64,000 nucleotides of DNA, from the NCBI GenBank assembly GCA_028716225.1, contig JAQUQE010000002.1, positions 62,001 through 126,000 on the forward strand. The letters are read 5' to 3'. The notes under the pieces were generated by a model. That model was given only the letters and a program-made list of their open reading frames with translations. It made no database searches and was not told the origin of the DNA. The stretch comes from Dehalococcoidales bacterium. Its GTDB lineage: Bacteria; Chloroflexota; Dehalococcoidia; Dehalococcoidales; UBA5760. Below are positions 31,785 to 40,861 of the stretch, piece after piece (position 1 is the first letter of the stretch; every line of letters begins with the position of its first letter). Position numbers and translations under genes: made by a program.

Positions 31785-32540
31785 TTATGTAATGCCGCCG
31801 TCGATGGCAATGACCTGCCCGCTGATAAAAGCGGCCCGCTCGCTGGCCAGGAAAGCCACCAGTTCGGCCACCTCTTCCGGCTGACCGTATCGTTTCAGCG
31901 GCGTCATCTTAAGAATAGCCTCCCTTGCTTCTTGCGGCACTCTATCCGTCATCTCGGTAACAATAAAGCCCGGGGCAATGGCATTGGCAGTTATGTTAAG
32001 TGCACCCACCTCTTTAGCTACGGTCTTGGTAAAGGCGATAATACCCGCTTTTGAAGCCGCATAGTTCGCCTGCCCGACATTACCCATTATCCCGGCGATG
32101 GAAGCCATGCTGATAATACGCCCCCACCGCTGCCGCATCATAGCGCGCAGGGCAAACCGGGTACAGGTATAGGCCCCTCTGAGGTTGGTGTCGATAACGG
32201 CGTCCCACGCTTCATCGGACATCTTGAGCAACAGGGTATCACGGTTGATGCCGGCATTGTTGACCAGAATATCGATCCTCTCCCAGCGGCCGGTTACCTC
32301 ATCCAACATGGCCTTGACAGCTTCGCTATCTCTAACATCGGCTTCAACGGCAAAGGCATCTCCACCCAGGTCCTTTATCTCCTTAACCACTGCCTCGGCA
32401 GCCTCTCTGGCTACGTCGTTAACGACCACCCTGGCACCCCGGCTGGCAAGCTTCAGGGCAATGGCTCTACCGATGCCTCGGGAAGCTCCGGTTACCAGCG
32501 CTACCTTACTTTCTAATTCCAGAGACGCATCGTTACACAT
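31785..32540 (-). CDS. fabG: 3-oxoacyl-ACP reductase FabG
   Basis: 251 residues, a short-chain dehydrogenase of normal length. NADP loop TGASRGIGRAIA, NNAG motif (ILVNNAGINRDTLLLKM), catalytic Ser in SMASIAG and Y-A-A-S-K, and C-terminal ISGQVIAIDGG. The FabG-specific strings RDTLLLKM and APGFIVTEMT are present. It reduces 3-ketoacyl-ACP to 3-hydroxyacyl-ACP in type II fatty-acid synthesis. Last gene of the minus-strand operon, 2 nt after fabF. Confidence 0.92.
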   Translation of the reverse strand: MCNDASLELESKVALVTGASRGIGRAIALKLASRGARVVVNDVAREAAEAVVKEIKDLGGDAFAVEADVRDSEAVKAMLDEVTGRWERIDILVNNAGINRDTLLLKMSDEAWDAVIDTNLRGAYTCTRFALRAMMRQRWGRIISMASIAGIMGNVGQANYAASKAGIIAFTKTVAKEVGALNITANAIAPGFIVTEMTDRVPQEAREAILKMTPLKRYGQPEEVAELVAFLASERAAFISGQVIAIDGGIT

Positions 32541-32542
32541 TC

Positions 32543-33772
32543 TTAAGCCTCCTCAAACTTCTTAAAAACGAGACAGCAGTTCTGTCCGCCCAGCCCGAAG
32601 CTGTTTTTCAGGCAGGCATTTACCTGCACCCGGCGGGCCACATTAGGTACGTAGTCCAAATCGCACTCAGGGTCGGGAGTCTCGTAGTGTATTGTAGGTG
32701 GAATAATCCCGCGGCTGATGCTCATTACCACACCGATTGATTCAACCATACCACCGGCAGACAGCATATGACCGAACATGGACTTATTGGCAGTGACCGG
32801 TATCCGGTAGGCCCGTTCTCCGAAGACCATCTTGATGGCTTTTGTCTCGCTGGCATCGTTCAAACGGGTGCTGGTGCCGTGGGCATTGACACAGTCGATA
32901 TCCTCCGGACCGAGCCCGGCATTCCGGATAGCGATTCTCATTGCCATCGCCTCGGTATCCGGCTGGGGAGCAGTGGTATCATAGGCATCAAAGGTCCAGC
33001 CGGCTCCGGCCAACTCGGCCAAAATCGGCGCACCCCTCTTCATAGCATGCGCGTAGCTCTCCAGTATCATTACTCCGGATCCTTCTCCATAAACAAAGCC
33101 GCTGCGGTTAAGATCAAAGGGACGGCAGGCCTTGTCCGGGTCCGGTTCCCGGCTCAGGGCACCTATCACACTGAGCGCGGCTATGGTCATCTCGTCAAGG
33201 GAAGCATCGGAGGTGGCGACAATCATTACGTCGGCATAGCCCAGACGGATGAAATTCAAGGCACACCCTATCGCATCGGCACCACTGGCACAGAGGCTGT
33301 TGACGCTGGTGCTGGGACCCTGTGCCCCGAACAGCATTCCCAGCTGCAGAGACACTATGCTGGGCGCTCCTTTGGTAAAGAACAACGGGTCGACCCGCCT
33401 CGGCCCCCGTTTGGCAAGGGTGTCGAAACCCTGGGCGACATACCGGTTTTCCTGCAAATTGGCACTGACAATACCCACCCGCTCCGGCTGCTCCTGCGCT
33501 ATATCCAGTCCGGCCGAAGCCACCGCCTCTTTAGCCGCCGGGACAACGAGATGAATCGTCCTCGTCGTCCGCTCAACTGTTTTCGGCTCCATATATTTAC
33601 CCGGGTCAAGGTCTTTTACCTCGGCAGCCACCTTGACCGGGTAGTCAGTAGCATCGAACTTTCGGATCAGGCCAACCCCTGATTTTCCCGCCGTCAGGTT
33701 TCCCCAGTACTCTTCGATATTCAGGCCGATGGGACAAACGGTGCCCACACCGGTAACTACTACTCGCTGCAC
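32543..33772 (-). CDS. fabF: 3-oxoacyl-ACP synthase II FabF
   Basis: 409 residues. The condensing-enzyme triad is C161 (NSLCASGADAIG), H298 (NAHGTSTRLND) and H335 (KSMFGHMLSAGG), as in KAS I/II enzymes with Cys-His-His. It elongates acyl-ACP with malonyl-ACP. It lies 2 nt after fabL. No FabH or FabD is in this operon, so chain initiation must be encoded elsewhere. Confidence 0.93.
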   Translation of the reverse strand: MQRVVVTGVGTVCPIGLNIEEYWGNLTAGKSGVGLIRKFDATDYPVKVAAEVKDLDPGKYMEPKTVERTTRTIHLVVPAAKEAVASAGLDIAQEQPERVGIVSANLQENRYVAQGFDTLAKRGPRRVDPLFFTKGAPSIVSLQLGMLFGAQGPSTSVNSLCASGADAIGCALNFIRLGYADVMIVATSDASLDEMTIAALSVIGALSREPDPDKACRPFDLNRSGFVYGEGSGVMILESYAHAMKRGAPILAELAGAGWTFDAYDTTAPQPDTEAMAMRIAIRNAGLGPEDIDCVNAHGTSTRLNDASETKAIKMVFGERAYRIPVTANKSMFGHMLSAGGMVESIGVVMSISRGIIPPTIHYETPDPECDLDYVPNVARRVQVNACLKNSFGLGGQNCCLVFKKFEEA

Positions 33773-33774
33773 TT

Positions 33775-34560
33775 TCAGTTCTCGCCTCCTTTACCCTTAA
33801 GATTAAGAGGGGTTAACGAAAAGCCTCCGTCAACGATAATCGTCTGACCCCTGATCATAAAAGACTCGCTGCCGCAGAGGAAAACCACTGCCCCGGCCAT
33901 ATCTTCAGGACTGACCATCCTGCCCGCCGGAGTTGTCTTCCAGAAAGCATCCTCGTCCTCTTTTCCCGCTCCCTCGGCGTAGGACAGCCCGACCTCGGTA
34001 GGCACAAATGAGGCTCCTACCGCATTAACACAGATATCCTTCGGAGCCAGCTCCACCGCCAGATAGCGCACCAGGGCCTCAAGGGTCGCCTTGGATACCC
34101 CTATGGCAGTGTAGCCGGGCCAGACCAGCTTCGAGCCCAGACTGGTGATGGCTACTATCTTACCACCCCTCCCCTCCATCAGCCCGGCCGCCCGCTGCGC
34201 ACCGAGCAGAAACGCCCTGGCATTGATATCCATCGTCCAGCCCCAGACCTTGGCATCCAGGTCAAGGGCAGAACGGGGCAGACCGGAGGCAGCATTGCTG
34301 ACGAATATGTCCAGCCGGCCAAAGCTGGCGGCAACGGTATCGAACATCTCATCGAGCTTCTCCGGCTCGCCGACATTGGCCCGGATGACACTGGCCTTTA
34401 CGCCTAACTCTTCGATATCCCGGGCCGTTTGCTCGGCAGCCTCACGCCGGCGGAAGTAGTTGACAATAACATCGGCTCCCTCCCGGGCCAGCCTCAAGGC
34501 TATCGCCCTGCCAATGCCACGTGAGCTGCCGGTTACCAGGGCAACCTTACCTTTTAGCAT
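33775..34560 (-). CDS. fabL: Enoyl-ACP reductase of the FabL type
   Basis: 261 residues, a short-chain dehydrogenase. It follows the Bacillus FabL pattern rather than FabG: TGSSRGIGRAIA, IRANVGEP, FVSNAASGLPRSALDL, WGWTMDINARAFL, ITSLGS, then YTAIGVSKATLEALVRYLAV, TPAGRMVSPEDM and MIRGQTIIVDGG. FabL reduces trans-2-enoyl-ACP with NADPH as the last step of each cycle. Its place between acpP and fabF supports this. FabL-type reductases are generally less sensitive to triclosan than FabI. It starts 1 nt after the acpP stop. Confidence 0.82.
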   Translation of the reverse strand: MLKGKVALVTGSSRGIGRAIALRLAREGADVIVNYFRRREAAEQTARDIEELGVKASVIRANVGEPEKLDEMFDTVAASFGRLDIFVSNAASGLPRSALDLDAKVWGWTMDINARAFLLGAQRAAGLMEGRGGKIVAITSLGSKLVWPGYTAIGVSKATLEALVRYLAVELAPKDICVNAVGASFVPTEVGLSYAEGAGKEDEDAFWKTTPAGRMVSPEDMAGAVVFLCGSESFMIRGQTIIVDGGFSLTPLNLKGKGGEN

Positions 34561-34803
34561 CTATTTCTTCTCGGCTACGCGCGCCTCAACGAAGGAAACA
34601 AAATCGCCGAAATTCTTGAACTTCTGAGCCTCTTCATCAGGAATCTCGATGCCGAACTCATCTTCCAGGGCGACCAGCACCTGCACCATATCCAGAGAAT
34701 CAGCCTTCATATCCTGGAAGGTAGACTCGGGGGTGAGAATTTTCCGGTCACAGTGCACGATCTTGACAATAATATCCTTGATGGTTTCTTCTGCAGCAGA
34801 CAT
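34561..34803 (-). CDS. acpP: Acyl carrier protein
   Basis: 80 residues, four-helix acidic protein. The phosphopantetheine site is S36 in KADSLDMVQ, followed by the recognition helix VLVALEDEFGIEIPDEEAQK. It carries growing acyl chains for the enzymes encoded around it. AAGGAG lies 5 nt before the ATG. Confidence 0.95.
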   Translation of the reverse strand: MSAAEETIKDIIVKIVHCDRKILTPESTFQDMKADSLDMVQVLVALEDEFGIEIPDEEAQKFKNFGDFVSFVEARVAEKK

Positions 34804-34829
34804 AATAACTCCTTCTCCTTATTAATATG

Positions 34830-35849
34830 TTAATTGGTATGTTCCAGCATCTTGCTCAACTCTGTTTTCAAGCAACTCACCACACCACGCTCTACCGCCA
34901 GCCTGGCCATTCCCAGCTTGGTGGTTACCTCAGCAGCCTGACTGTGACCATGGATCTTAACCACCACCCCGTCGATACCCCAGATGAGACCGCCGCCGAC
35001 GCTGTCGGATGAGACCAGCGATTTCAGCAGGTTCTTGACCTTACCTTTAACCAGAAGCCCGACAAAGGGATGGCTCTTCATCTTGCTTTTGAAATAACCG
35101 CCCATAGCACCGACGGAGCTTTCGCAGAGCTTCATAAGAGCATTACCGACAAAGGCATCACAGACAATTACATTGGCGCCTCCGGTCAGAACGGCATTAC
35201 CCTCGACATTGCCGATGAAATTCAAGCCGCTCCCTTGCAAGAGAGGATAGGCCTCCCTGACCACTGTATTACCCTTGCCCTCCTCTCTGCCAACATTCAA
35301 CAGCCCTACCGTAGGATTGGGAATATCCAGAAATATTCTAGCATAAACAGTACCTATGATGGCAAAGGTAAGCAGGTGCTGCGGTTTACAGTCTATATTG
35401 ACACCGAGGTCGAACAGCGCCGTCTTCGGAGCAAGGCCGCTTAAGACTCCACCGATGACCGGGCGAGCTATCCCCTCTATCATACCGAGATACTGTATAG
35501 CACTGGCAATCAGTGAACCGGTAGCGGTAGCACCGAGCAGACCGTCGGCCTCACCGTCTCTTACCAACCTGGCCGCCACCGCAATCGAGGAACGGGGATT
35601 ACGGCGCACTGACAGGGCCGGATTCTCTTCCTCCTTGATGAAATTATCGGCATTAACACAGCTAATCGGTAGACCGGAAATACTATACTTAGCCAGCTCC
35701 GCTTCCAGGATATTGAGAGGGCCAACCAGTACCGGCTCGACATCCCCCCTCTGAGCAGCAGCCACGGCACCCTTCACTATCTCCTCAGGGGCATAATCAC
35801 CACCCATTGCATCAACGGCTATCTTTACTCTACGTCCGGTATCAGTCAT
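34830..35849 (-). CDS. plsX: Phosphate acyltransferase PlsX
   Basis: 339 residues from MTDTGRRV, preceded by GAAGGGA. A longer start at 35879 or 35867 is possible. Signatures are IAVDAMGGDYAPEEIVKGA, NPRSSIAVAARLV, DLGVNIDCKP and NVEGNAVLTGGANVIVCDAFVGN. It converts acyl-ACP to acyl phosphate for membrane phospholipid synthesis (with PlsY and PlsC). Placement between the dehydratase and acpP genes is common in Gram-positive-type fatty-acid clusters. Confidence 0.92.
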   Translation of the reverse strand: MTDTGRRVKIAVDAMGGDYAPEEIVKGAVAAAQRGDVEPVLVGPLNILEAELAKYSISGLPISCVNADNFIKEEENPALSVRRNPRSSIAVAARLVRDGEADGLLGATATGSLIASAIQYLGMIEGIARPVIGGVLSGLAPKTALFDLGVNIDCKPQHLLTFAIIGTVYARIFLDIPNPTVGLLNVGREEGKGNTVVREAYPLLQGSGLNFIGNVEGNAVLTGGANVIVCDAFVGNALMKLCESSVGAMGGYFKSKMKSHPFVGLLVKGKVKNLLKSLVSSDSVGGGLIWGIDGVVVKIHGHSQAAEVTTKLGMARLAVERGVVSCLKTELSKMLEHTN

Positions 35850-35881
35850 CAAGAGTTCCCTTCTCATCAACCCTGGCAATG

Positions 35882-36307
35882 CTACTGAAGCTTAACCACC
35901 GCCTCACCGGTAATTATCACCTCACCCTTCTGGTTGCAGCATTCCAGACTGCAATGGGCATACGGGACTCCATCTCTATCCTCGATGGCGTCAACCTTCC
36001 CGCTGGTGGTTATGGTAGCCTCAGGCCGGGCGGCCGCTTTGAAGCGAACGGAAAGCCGTCCCCCCTCAAGCCAGCTCCGTCCGAACGCCCTGGTCATCAT
36101 CTCCGAAGCGTAAGCCAGAATGAGCATACCGTGAGCTATGGTCCCGCCGAGCGGGGTCGCTGCGGCAAAGGCTTCATCAATATGAATGGGGTTAAAATCA
36201 CCGCTGGCCTCAGCATAAAGATTAATCTCACGCTGAGTGACACGCTTGACCACCACAGGAAGACTTGAACCTTGATGGAAGTCTGCTGGTCTTGGTATCT
36301 CGAACAA
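35882..36307 (-). CDS. MaoC-type (R)-hydratase/dehydratase (HadB-like)
   Basis: 141 residues, single hot-dog fold. The hydratase-2 motif is ASGDFNPIHIDEAFA with catalytic D and H, then GGTIAHGM. In this operon it should dehydrate (3R)-hydroxyacyl-ACP, the job done by FabZ elsewhere, together with the hot-dog protein encoded 24 nt upstream. Two unequal partners recall mycobacterial HadA-HadB. No fabZ or fabA is present in the operon. Confidence 0.75.
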   Translation of the reverse strand: MFEIPRPADFHQGSSLPVVVKRVTQREINLYAEASGDFNPIHIDEAFAAATPLGGTIAHGMLILAYASEMMTRAFGRSWLEGGRLSVRFKAAARPEATITTSGKVDAIEDRDGVPYAHCSLECCNQKGEVIITGEAVVKLQ

Positions 36308-36331
36308 AGCAGGTACTCCTCCCCTATTTTC

Positions 36332-36748
36332 TTAGTTTGGTATGGCTATAGTAGCTTTTCCGGTCAGAACCTCTTGCTCATCTTGATTCAGAGCGCTTAT
36401 TTCAATCGACATTAGATTTAACCTGCCACGCTCCAACCGATGGGCTATCTTTCCACCGCAGCTTATGGTAGACCCCACGGGTACTATTCCAAGAAACTCA
36501 AGCTCCTGAGAGGCGTGTATCGAGCCCGGAGGTACTGCAAAAGACTGCGACAGTGCCGTTATAGCACAAGCCGCTATAGCCAGGGGAGGGACTATCCCTG
36601 CCTTTAAGAAATCCTGCTGATCGCCGACTGCGCCCAGGTATTTGGCAATAATCGATTCCGTCAGTTCATAGCTAACCGATGGGAACTGGTAACCTATCGG
36701 TAGATCCTTCAAACTCGCCGGCGAACTGCTATTTTCTTTGTTTTCCAT
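36332..36748 (-). CDS. MaoC N-terminal-like hot-dog protein (HadA-like)
   Basis: 138 residues from MENKENSS. A frame from 36796 would add 16 atypical residues. The fold looks like the MaoC dehydratase N-terminal (FAS1-like) domain: YELTESIIAKYLGAVGDQQ, IVPPLAIAACAITAL, SIHASQELEFLGIVPVGSTI. It lacks the catalytic D-x-N-x-x-H motif that its neighbour has. It likely serves as the substrate-binding half of a heterodimer, by analogy with HadA. First gene of the operon. Confidence 0.65.
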   Translation of the reverse strand: MENKENSSSPASLKDLPIGYQFPSVSYELTESIIAKYLGAVGDQQDFLKAGIVPPLAIAACAITALSQSFAVPPGSIHASQELEFLGIVPVGSTISCGGKIAHRLERGRLNLMSIEISALNQDEQEVLTGKATIAIPN

Positions 36749-36896
36749 CTCAAAACATCCTGTCAATTCGGAAAGAGGCCGGTGCAGAACAGGCATAATG
36801 CCAATAGAAAATATCTCTGTAAATATAAACTACATCCATCCTGAATGTCAAGCAGCTGTAGCTGCTGAATACACCGGCAATATTTTAACGGAAAAG

Positions 36897-36925
36897 TTGA
36901 CATATAAAAATAATAGTAGTAGTAT
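36897..36925 (+). promoter_or_regulatory. Promoter of rpoB-rpoC
   Basis: TTGACA (36897-36902), 17-bp spacer, TAGTAT (36920-36925), AT-rich surroundings. A long leader of about 130 nt precedes rpoB. The 36749-37060 space also contains the start region of the divergent fatty-acid operon. No other gene is seen there. Confidence 0.65.
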
Positions 36926-37060
36926 TAGAATTTGTACTATGCCTCTTAAATCTTATCTTTTATATCATTCCTCAACATGCCTTTGGCCTTATTGTGTCTT
37001 GTTTTAGTGCGATAGTAATACAGAAAATCTATCGTGTCTGTTTAAGGAGTAGGACTAAAT

Positions 37061-40000
37061 ATGGTTTTTACGTCAACAAACACCGTGAAGAAAAGCTCTC
37101 CTGTACCCAGAAAATCCTATGCCAGATTACCACAGATACTGGAAGTCCCCAATCTAATCGAGGTCCAATTAAGGTCGTTCCGCTGGCTGCAAGAAGAGGG
37201 ACTGAAGCAGTTGCTGGAGGAGATATCCCCCATCGAGGACTTTACCGGCAACAGACTGAGACTGGACTTTGTCAGCTACGAATTCCGCCCCCCCCGACAC
37301 TCCGAACAGGAGTGCCGCAACCGCGACCTAACCTACTCAACCCCCATTTACGTCAAGGCAAAACTACTTATTAAAAGCACCGGTGAAATCAAGGAAGAAT
37401 CGCTATTCTTCGGCAGCATTCCCTTAATGACAGAAAAAGGCACCTTCATTACCAGCGGGGCGGAACGGGTGGTGGTAAGCCAGCTGCTCCGCTCGCCCGG
37501 CGTCTCCTTTACGCTCCAGGAAGATGCCTCAAGCGGCCGCAGCCTGTGCCATGCCAAGCTGATTCCCACCCACGGCGCATGGCTGGAGCTTGATACCAGT
37601 AATCGGGATGTTATTTCCGTCAAGATAGACGGTAAACGCAAAATTCCGATCACGACACTGCTACGTGCTATCGGCTACAGCAGCGATGAAGAACTTTTCG
37701 AGCTTTTCGTTAAAGAGGACAACTCAACGCAACACCAGTACATCCGGTCAACCATCGAACGGGACCGTTTAATCAACAATACCACCGACGCTCTGCTTGA
37801 CATCTATAAAAGACTGAGACCCGGCGATCCTCTTACTACCGAGAATGCGCAGAGACTGATAAAAAACCTCTTCTTTGACTCTCAGCGCTACGACCTGGGG
37901 GAAGTCGGACGCTATAAGCTCAATAAACGGCTGGAACTTGACGAGACTAAAGACCTGCGAGTCCTAGATAAAGAAGACATCGTCAACATCATAAGACGCA
38001 TGATTATGATCAATAACGGTGATGATGTCGCCAGCGATATTGACCATCTGGGCAACCGGAGGGTATGCACCGTCGGCGAGCTTATTCGAAACCAGCTCCG
38101 CATCGGTATGCTGCGCCTGGAGCGGATAGTTAAGGAACGGATGAGTATTCTAACCTCAGAAGCAGTAACTCCCAGTACGCTGGTCAACGCCCGTCCCATA
38201 GCAGCAACCATCAGGGAGTTCTTCGGCAGTTCACAACTATCCCAATTCATGGATCAGACCAATCCGCTGGCTGAAATAACTCATAAACGCCGCCTGTCAG
38301 CCATGGGGCCGGGAGGCCTATCCCGGGAGCGGGCCGGCTTTGAGGTTCGTGACGTCCACTTTTCACACTATGGCAGAATCTGCCCTATTGAAACCCCCGA
38401 GGGACCGAATATCGGCCTTATCGGCTCTTTGTCTATCTACAGCCGTATTAACCAGCATGGCTTCATCGAAACTCCGTACCGGCGTGTCATCAACGAGATG
38501 AGCAATAAGGATAAAGGCCTTAAGGGTAAGACGGCACGTGAAGCCGTGGCTGACGACCAGGACAACACAATAATCAAAGCCGGCAGCGTAATCACCGATG
38601 CCGCCGCCCGTCAGTTGTCCAAGCTGTCGACCAGAAAGATAAAGGTAGTGCCGTTTGTATCTAACGAGATTGTTTATCTCACTGCGGATGAGGAGGACAA
38701 ATATGCCATTGCGCAGGCAAACGCCAGACTTGACTCGCGTAACCAGTTCGTAGACGACCAGGTTGAGGCAAGGCTGGCTGAGCGCTACATAGTGACCGCA
38801 CCCGAAGAGATCGGATTTGCGGATGTATCATCGAAGCAGGTATTCAGCGTCGCCACAGCACTGATCCCATTCCTTGAGCATAACGATGCTAACCGTGCCC
38901 TGATGGGCTCCAACATGCAGCGGCAGGCAGTACCCCTGCTCCGCCCCGAGGCCCCCCTGGTAGCTACCGGAATGGAGGTCGAAGCCGCCAGATACAGCGG
39001 CGAGGTCTTCCTGACCCAGAATCCCGGCGAGGTAACCTCGGCTACCGGATCACAGATAGTCGTTACTAAAGATGACGGGGAGCAGGATGTATACCCTCTT
39101 ATGAAATTTGTGCGTACCAACCAGGGCACCTGCATTAACCAGCACCCGGTGGTCGATAGAGGCGACCGGGTAGAAACAGGACAGGTTATTACCGATAGCT
39201 CAGGCACCGACAGCGGCGAGCTGGCTCTCGGTCAGAATATCCTGTGCGCCTTCATGAGCTGGGAGGGCTATAACTATGAGGATGCCATTATTATCAGCAG
39301 TCGACTGGTTGAGGCGGATAAGTTTACCTCTATCCACATCTCCAAGCACGAGATTGAAGCCAGGACCACTAAATTAGGACCCGAAGAAATCACCCGGGAT
39401 ATTCCAAATGTCGGTGAAGAGAGCCTCCGCAATCTCGATGAAACAGGCATTATTCGAATCGGCGCCGACGTCGGTCCCGGCGATATAATGGTCGGTAAAA
39501 TCACGCCAAAGGGTGAAACCGAGCTGTCTGCCGAAGAGAAGCTGCTACGGGCCATTTTTGGCGAGAAGGCCCGGGAGGTAAAGGACACCTCGCTAAGGAT
39601 GCCTCACGGTGGGTGGGGTAAGATAATCAAAGTAAAGAAATTCGACAGTAGTAAAGGGGATGACCTGCCCGCCGGGGTCAACCAGTGGGTACAGATATGG
39701 GTTGCGCAAAAACGGAAGGTATCGGTAGGAGACAAGCTGGCCGGAAGGCACGGCAACAAAGGAGTCGTCTCCATCATAGCACCCGCTGAGGATATGCCTT
39801 TCCTACCCGACGGGACACCGGTAGATATGATTCTCAACCCGATCGGCGTGCCGTCGCGAATGAATTTAGGCCAGATCCTAGAAACTCACCTCGGTTGGGC
39901 CGCCCAAACACTGGGCATCAAGGTACTTACTCCGGTCTTCGACGGCGCCGACGATTCTGATATCGAGGATGAACTATCCAGAGCCTGGCTGGCCCGAAAG

Positions 40001-40861
40001 GCCAGAGCGGTAGATAATACCACCGGTAGTAAAAACCCGACTATACAAATAGAAAAAGCTAAGGAATGGGTTAGCAGTCAGGGCTATGATGGAGAGAAAG
40101 CCTTCAGCGATGATTATCCCGGTGAGGCAAAGGAAATCTGCCTACGCCTATGGCTCGAAGACCTGAAGATACCCAGTCGCGACCTTAACCGGGAAGAACT
40201 CGCACAGACTGTGGAAAGAGTGAGCGTCGAGCGGAACCTCGCTGCCCCTGTTCAAGGGAAGGTTGAGCTTCGCGACGGGCATACCGGAGAACCTTTCGAC
40301 CAACCGATCACCGTGGGCAACATCTATATGATAAAGCTGAACCACCTGGTCGAAGATAAGGTCCACGCCCGTTCTACCGGCCCCTACTCCTTGATCAGCC
40401 AGCAACCCCTGGGTGGTAAGGCACAATTTGGTGGACAGCGGTTCGGCGAAATGGAGGTCTGGGCACTGGAAGCCTACGGCGCCGCGCATAACCTTCAGGA
40501 AATTCTAACCAACAAGTCAGACGATGTCAGTGGTCGAGCCAAGACCTACGAGGCTATTGTCAAGAACGAAGACTTTATCCAATCGGGGGTACCGGAATCC
40601 TTTAAGGTCCTGATTATGGAACTGCGCAGCCTCGGGCTTGCTGTCGAGGTAATCAGTGAGGAAGAGGAAAAGGCAAACATCCCCGAGGAAACCGGGGTAG
40701 CCTCAGCACCGGTCGCCGAGCTCAAAGCTGAAGCGCCCGTTGAAGCAGAAAAAGAAGCAGCCTTGCCCGAGGAAAATATAGAATCTCCCACCGGAGAAGC
40801 GGTTATATCCGATGAGACTACGGATCCCACCGAAAAAGAGGTGAAAGAAGATAATGCTTGA
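37061..40861 (+). CDS. rpoB: RNA polymerase beta subunit
   Basis: 1266 residues. The rifampicin region reads [17 protein letters not shown] then [20 protein letters not shown], with D398, H408 and S413 at the usual sensitive-type positions. The catalytic-face motifs [11 protein letters not shown]-like ([20 protein letters not shown]) and [13 protein letters not shown] are intact. After the usual C-terminal clamp contact ([15 protein letters not shown]) there is an acidic, Pro/Ala-rich tail of about 60 residues ending KEVKEDNA. The 3' end overlaps rpoC by 8 nt. No rpl genes lie upstream; the cluster is divergent from the fatty-acid operon. Confidence 0.97.
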   Translation: MVFTSTNTVKKSSPVPRKSYARLPQILEVPNLIEVQLRSFRWLQEEGLKQLLEEISPIEDFTGNRLRLDFVSYEFRPPRHSEQECRNRDLTYSTPIYVKAKLLIKSTGEIKEESLFFGSIPLMTEKGTFITSGAERVVVSQLLRSPGVSFTLQEDASSGRSLCHAKLIPTHGAWLELDTSNRDVISVKIDGKRKIPITTLLRAIGYSSDEELFELFVKEDNSTQHQYIRSTIERDRLINNTTDALLDIYKRLRPGDPLTTENAQRLIKNLFFDSQRYDLGEVGRYKLNKRLELDETKDLRVLDKEDIVNIIRRMIMINNGDDVASDIDHLGNRRVCTVGELIRNQLRIGMLRLERIVKERMSILTSEAVTPSTLVNARPIAATIREFFGSSQLSQFMDQTNPLAEITHKRRLSAMGPGGLSRERAGFEVRDVHFSHYGRICPIETPEGPNIGLIGSLSIYSRINQHGFIETPYRRVINEMSNKDKGLKGKTAREAVADDQDNTIIKAGSVITDAAARQLSKLSTRKIKVVPFVSNEIVYLTADEEDKYAIAQANARLDSRNQFVDDQVEARLAERYIVTAPEEIGFADVSSKQVFSVATALIPFLEHNDANRALMGSNMQRQAVPLLRPEAPLVATGMEVEAARYSGEVFLTQNPGEVTSATGSQIVVTKDDGEQDVYPLMKFVRTNQGTCINQHPVVDRGDRVETGQVITDSSGTDSGELALGQNILCAFMSWEGYNYEDAIIISSRLVEADKFTSIHISKHEIEARTTKLGPEEITRDIPNVGEESLRNLDETGIIRIGADVGPGDIMVGKITPKGETELSAEEKLLRAIFGEKAREVKDTSLRMPHGGWGKIIKVKKFDSSKGDDLPAGVNQWVQIWVAQKRKVSVGDKLAGRHGNKGVVSIIAPAEDMPFLPDGTPVDMILNPIGVPSRMNLGQILETHLGWAAQTLGIKVLTPVFDGADDSDIEDELSRAWLARKARAVDNTTGSKNPTIQIEKAKEWVSSQGYDGEKAFSDDYPGEAKEICLRLWLEDLKIPSRDLNREELAQTVERVSVERNLAAPVQGKVELRDGHTGEPFDQPITVGNIYMIKLNHLVEDKVHARSTGPYSLISQQPLGGKAQFGGQRFGEMEVWALEAYGAAHNLQEILTNKSDDVSGRAKTYEAIVKNEDFIQSGVPESFKVLIMELRSLGLAVEVISEEEEKANIPEETGVASAPVAELKAEAPVEAEKEAALPEENIESPTGEAVISDETTDPTEKEVKEDNA

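Noticed and set aside
32768-33682. 304-codon plus-strand frame opposite fabF
   Set aside because: FabF is unmistakable on the minus strand; the plus frame has no recognisable domain.
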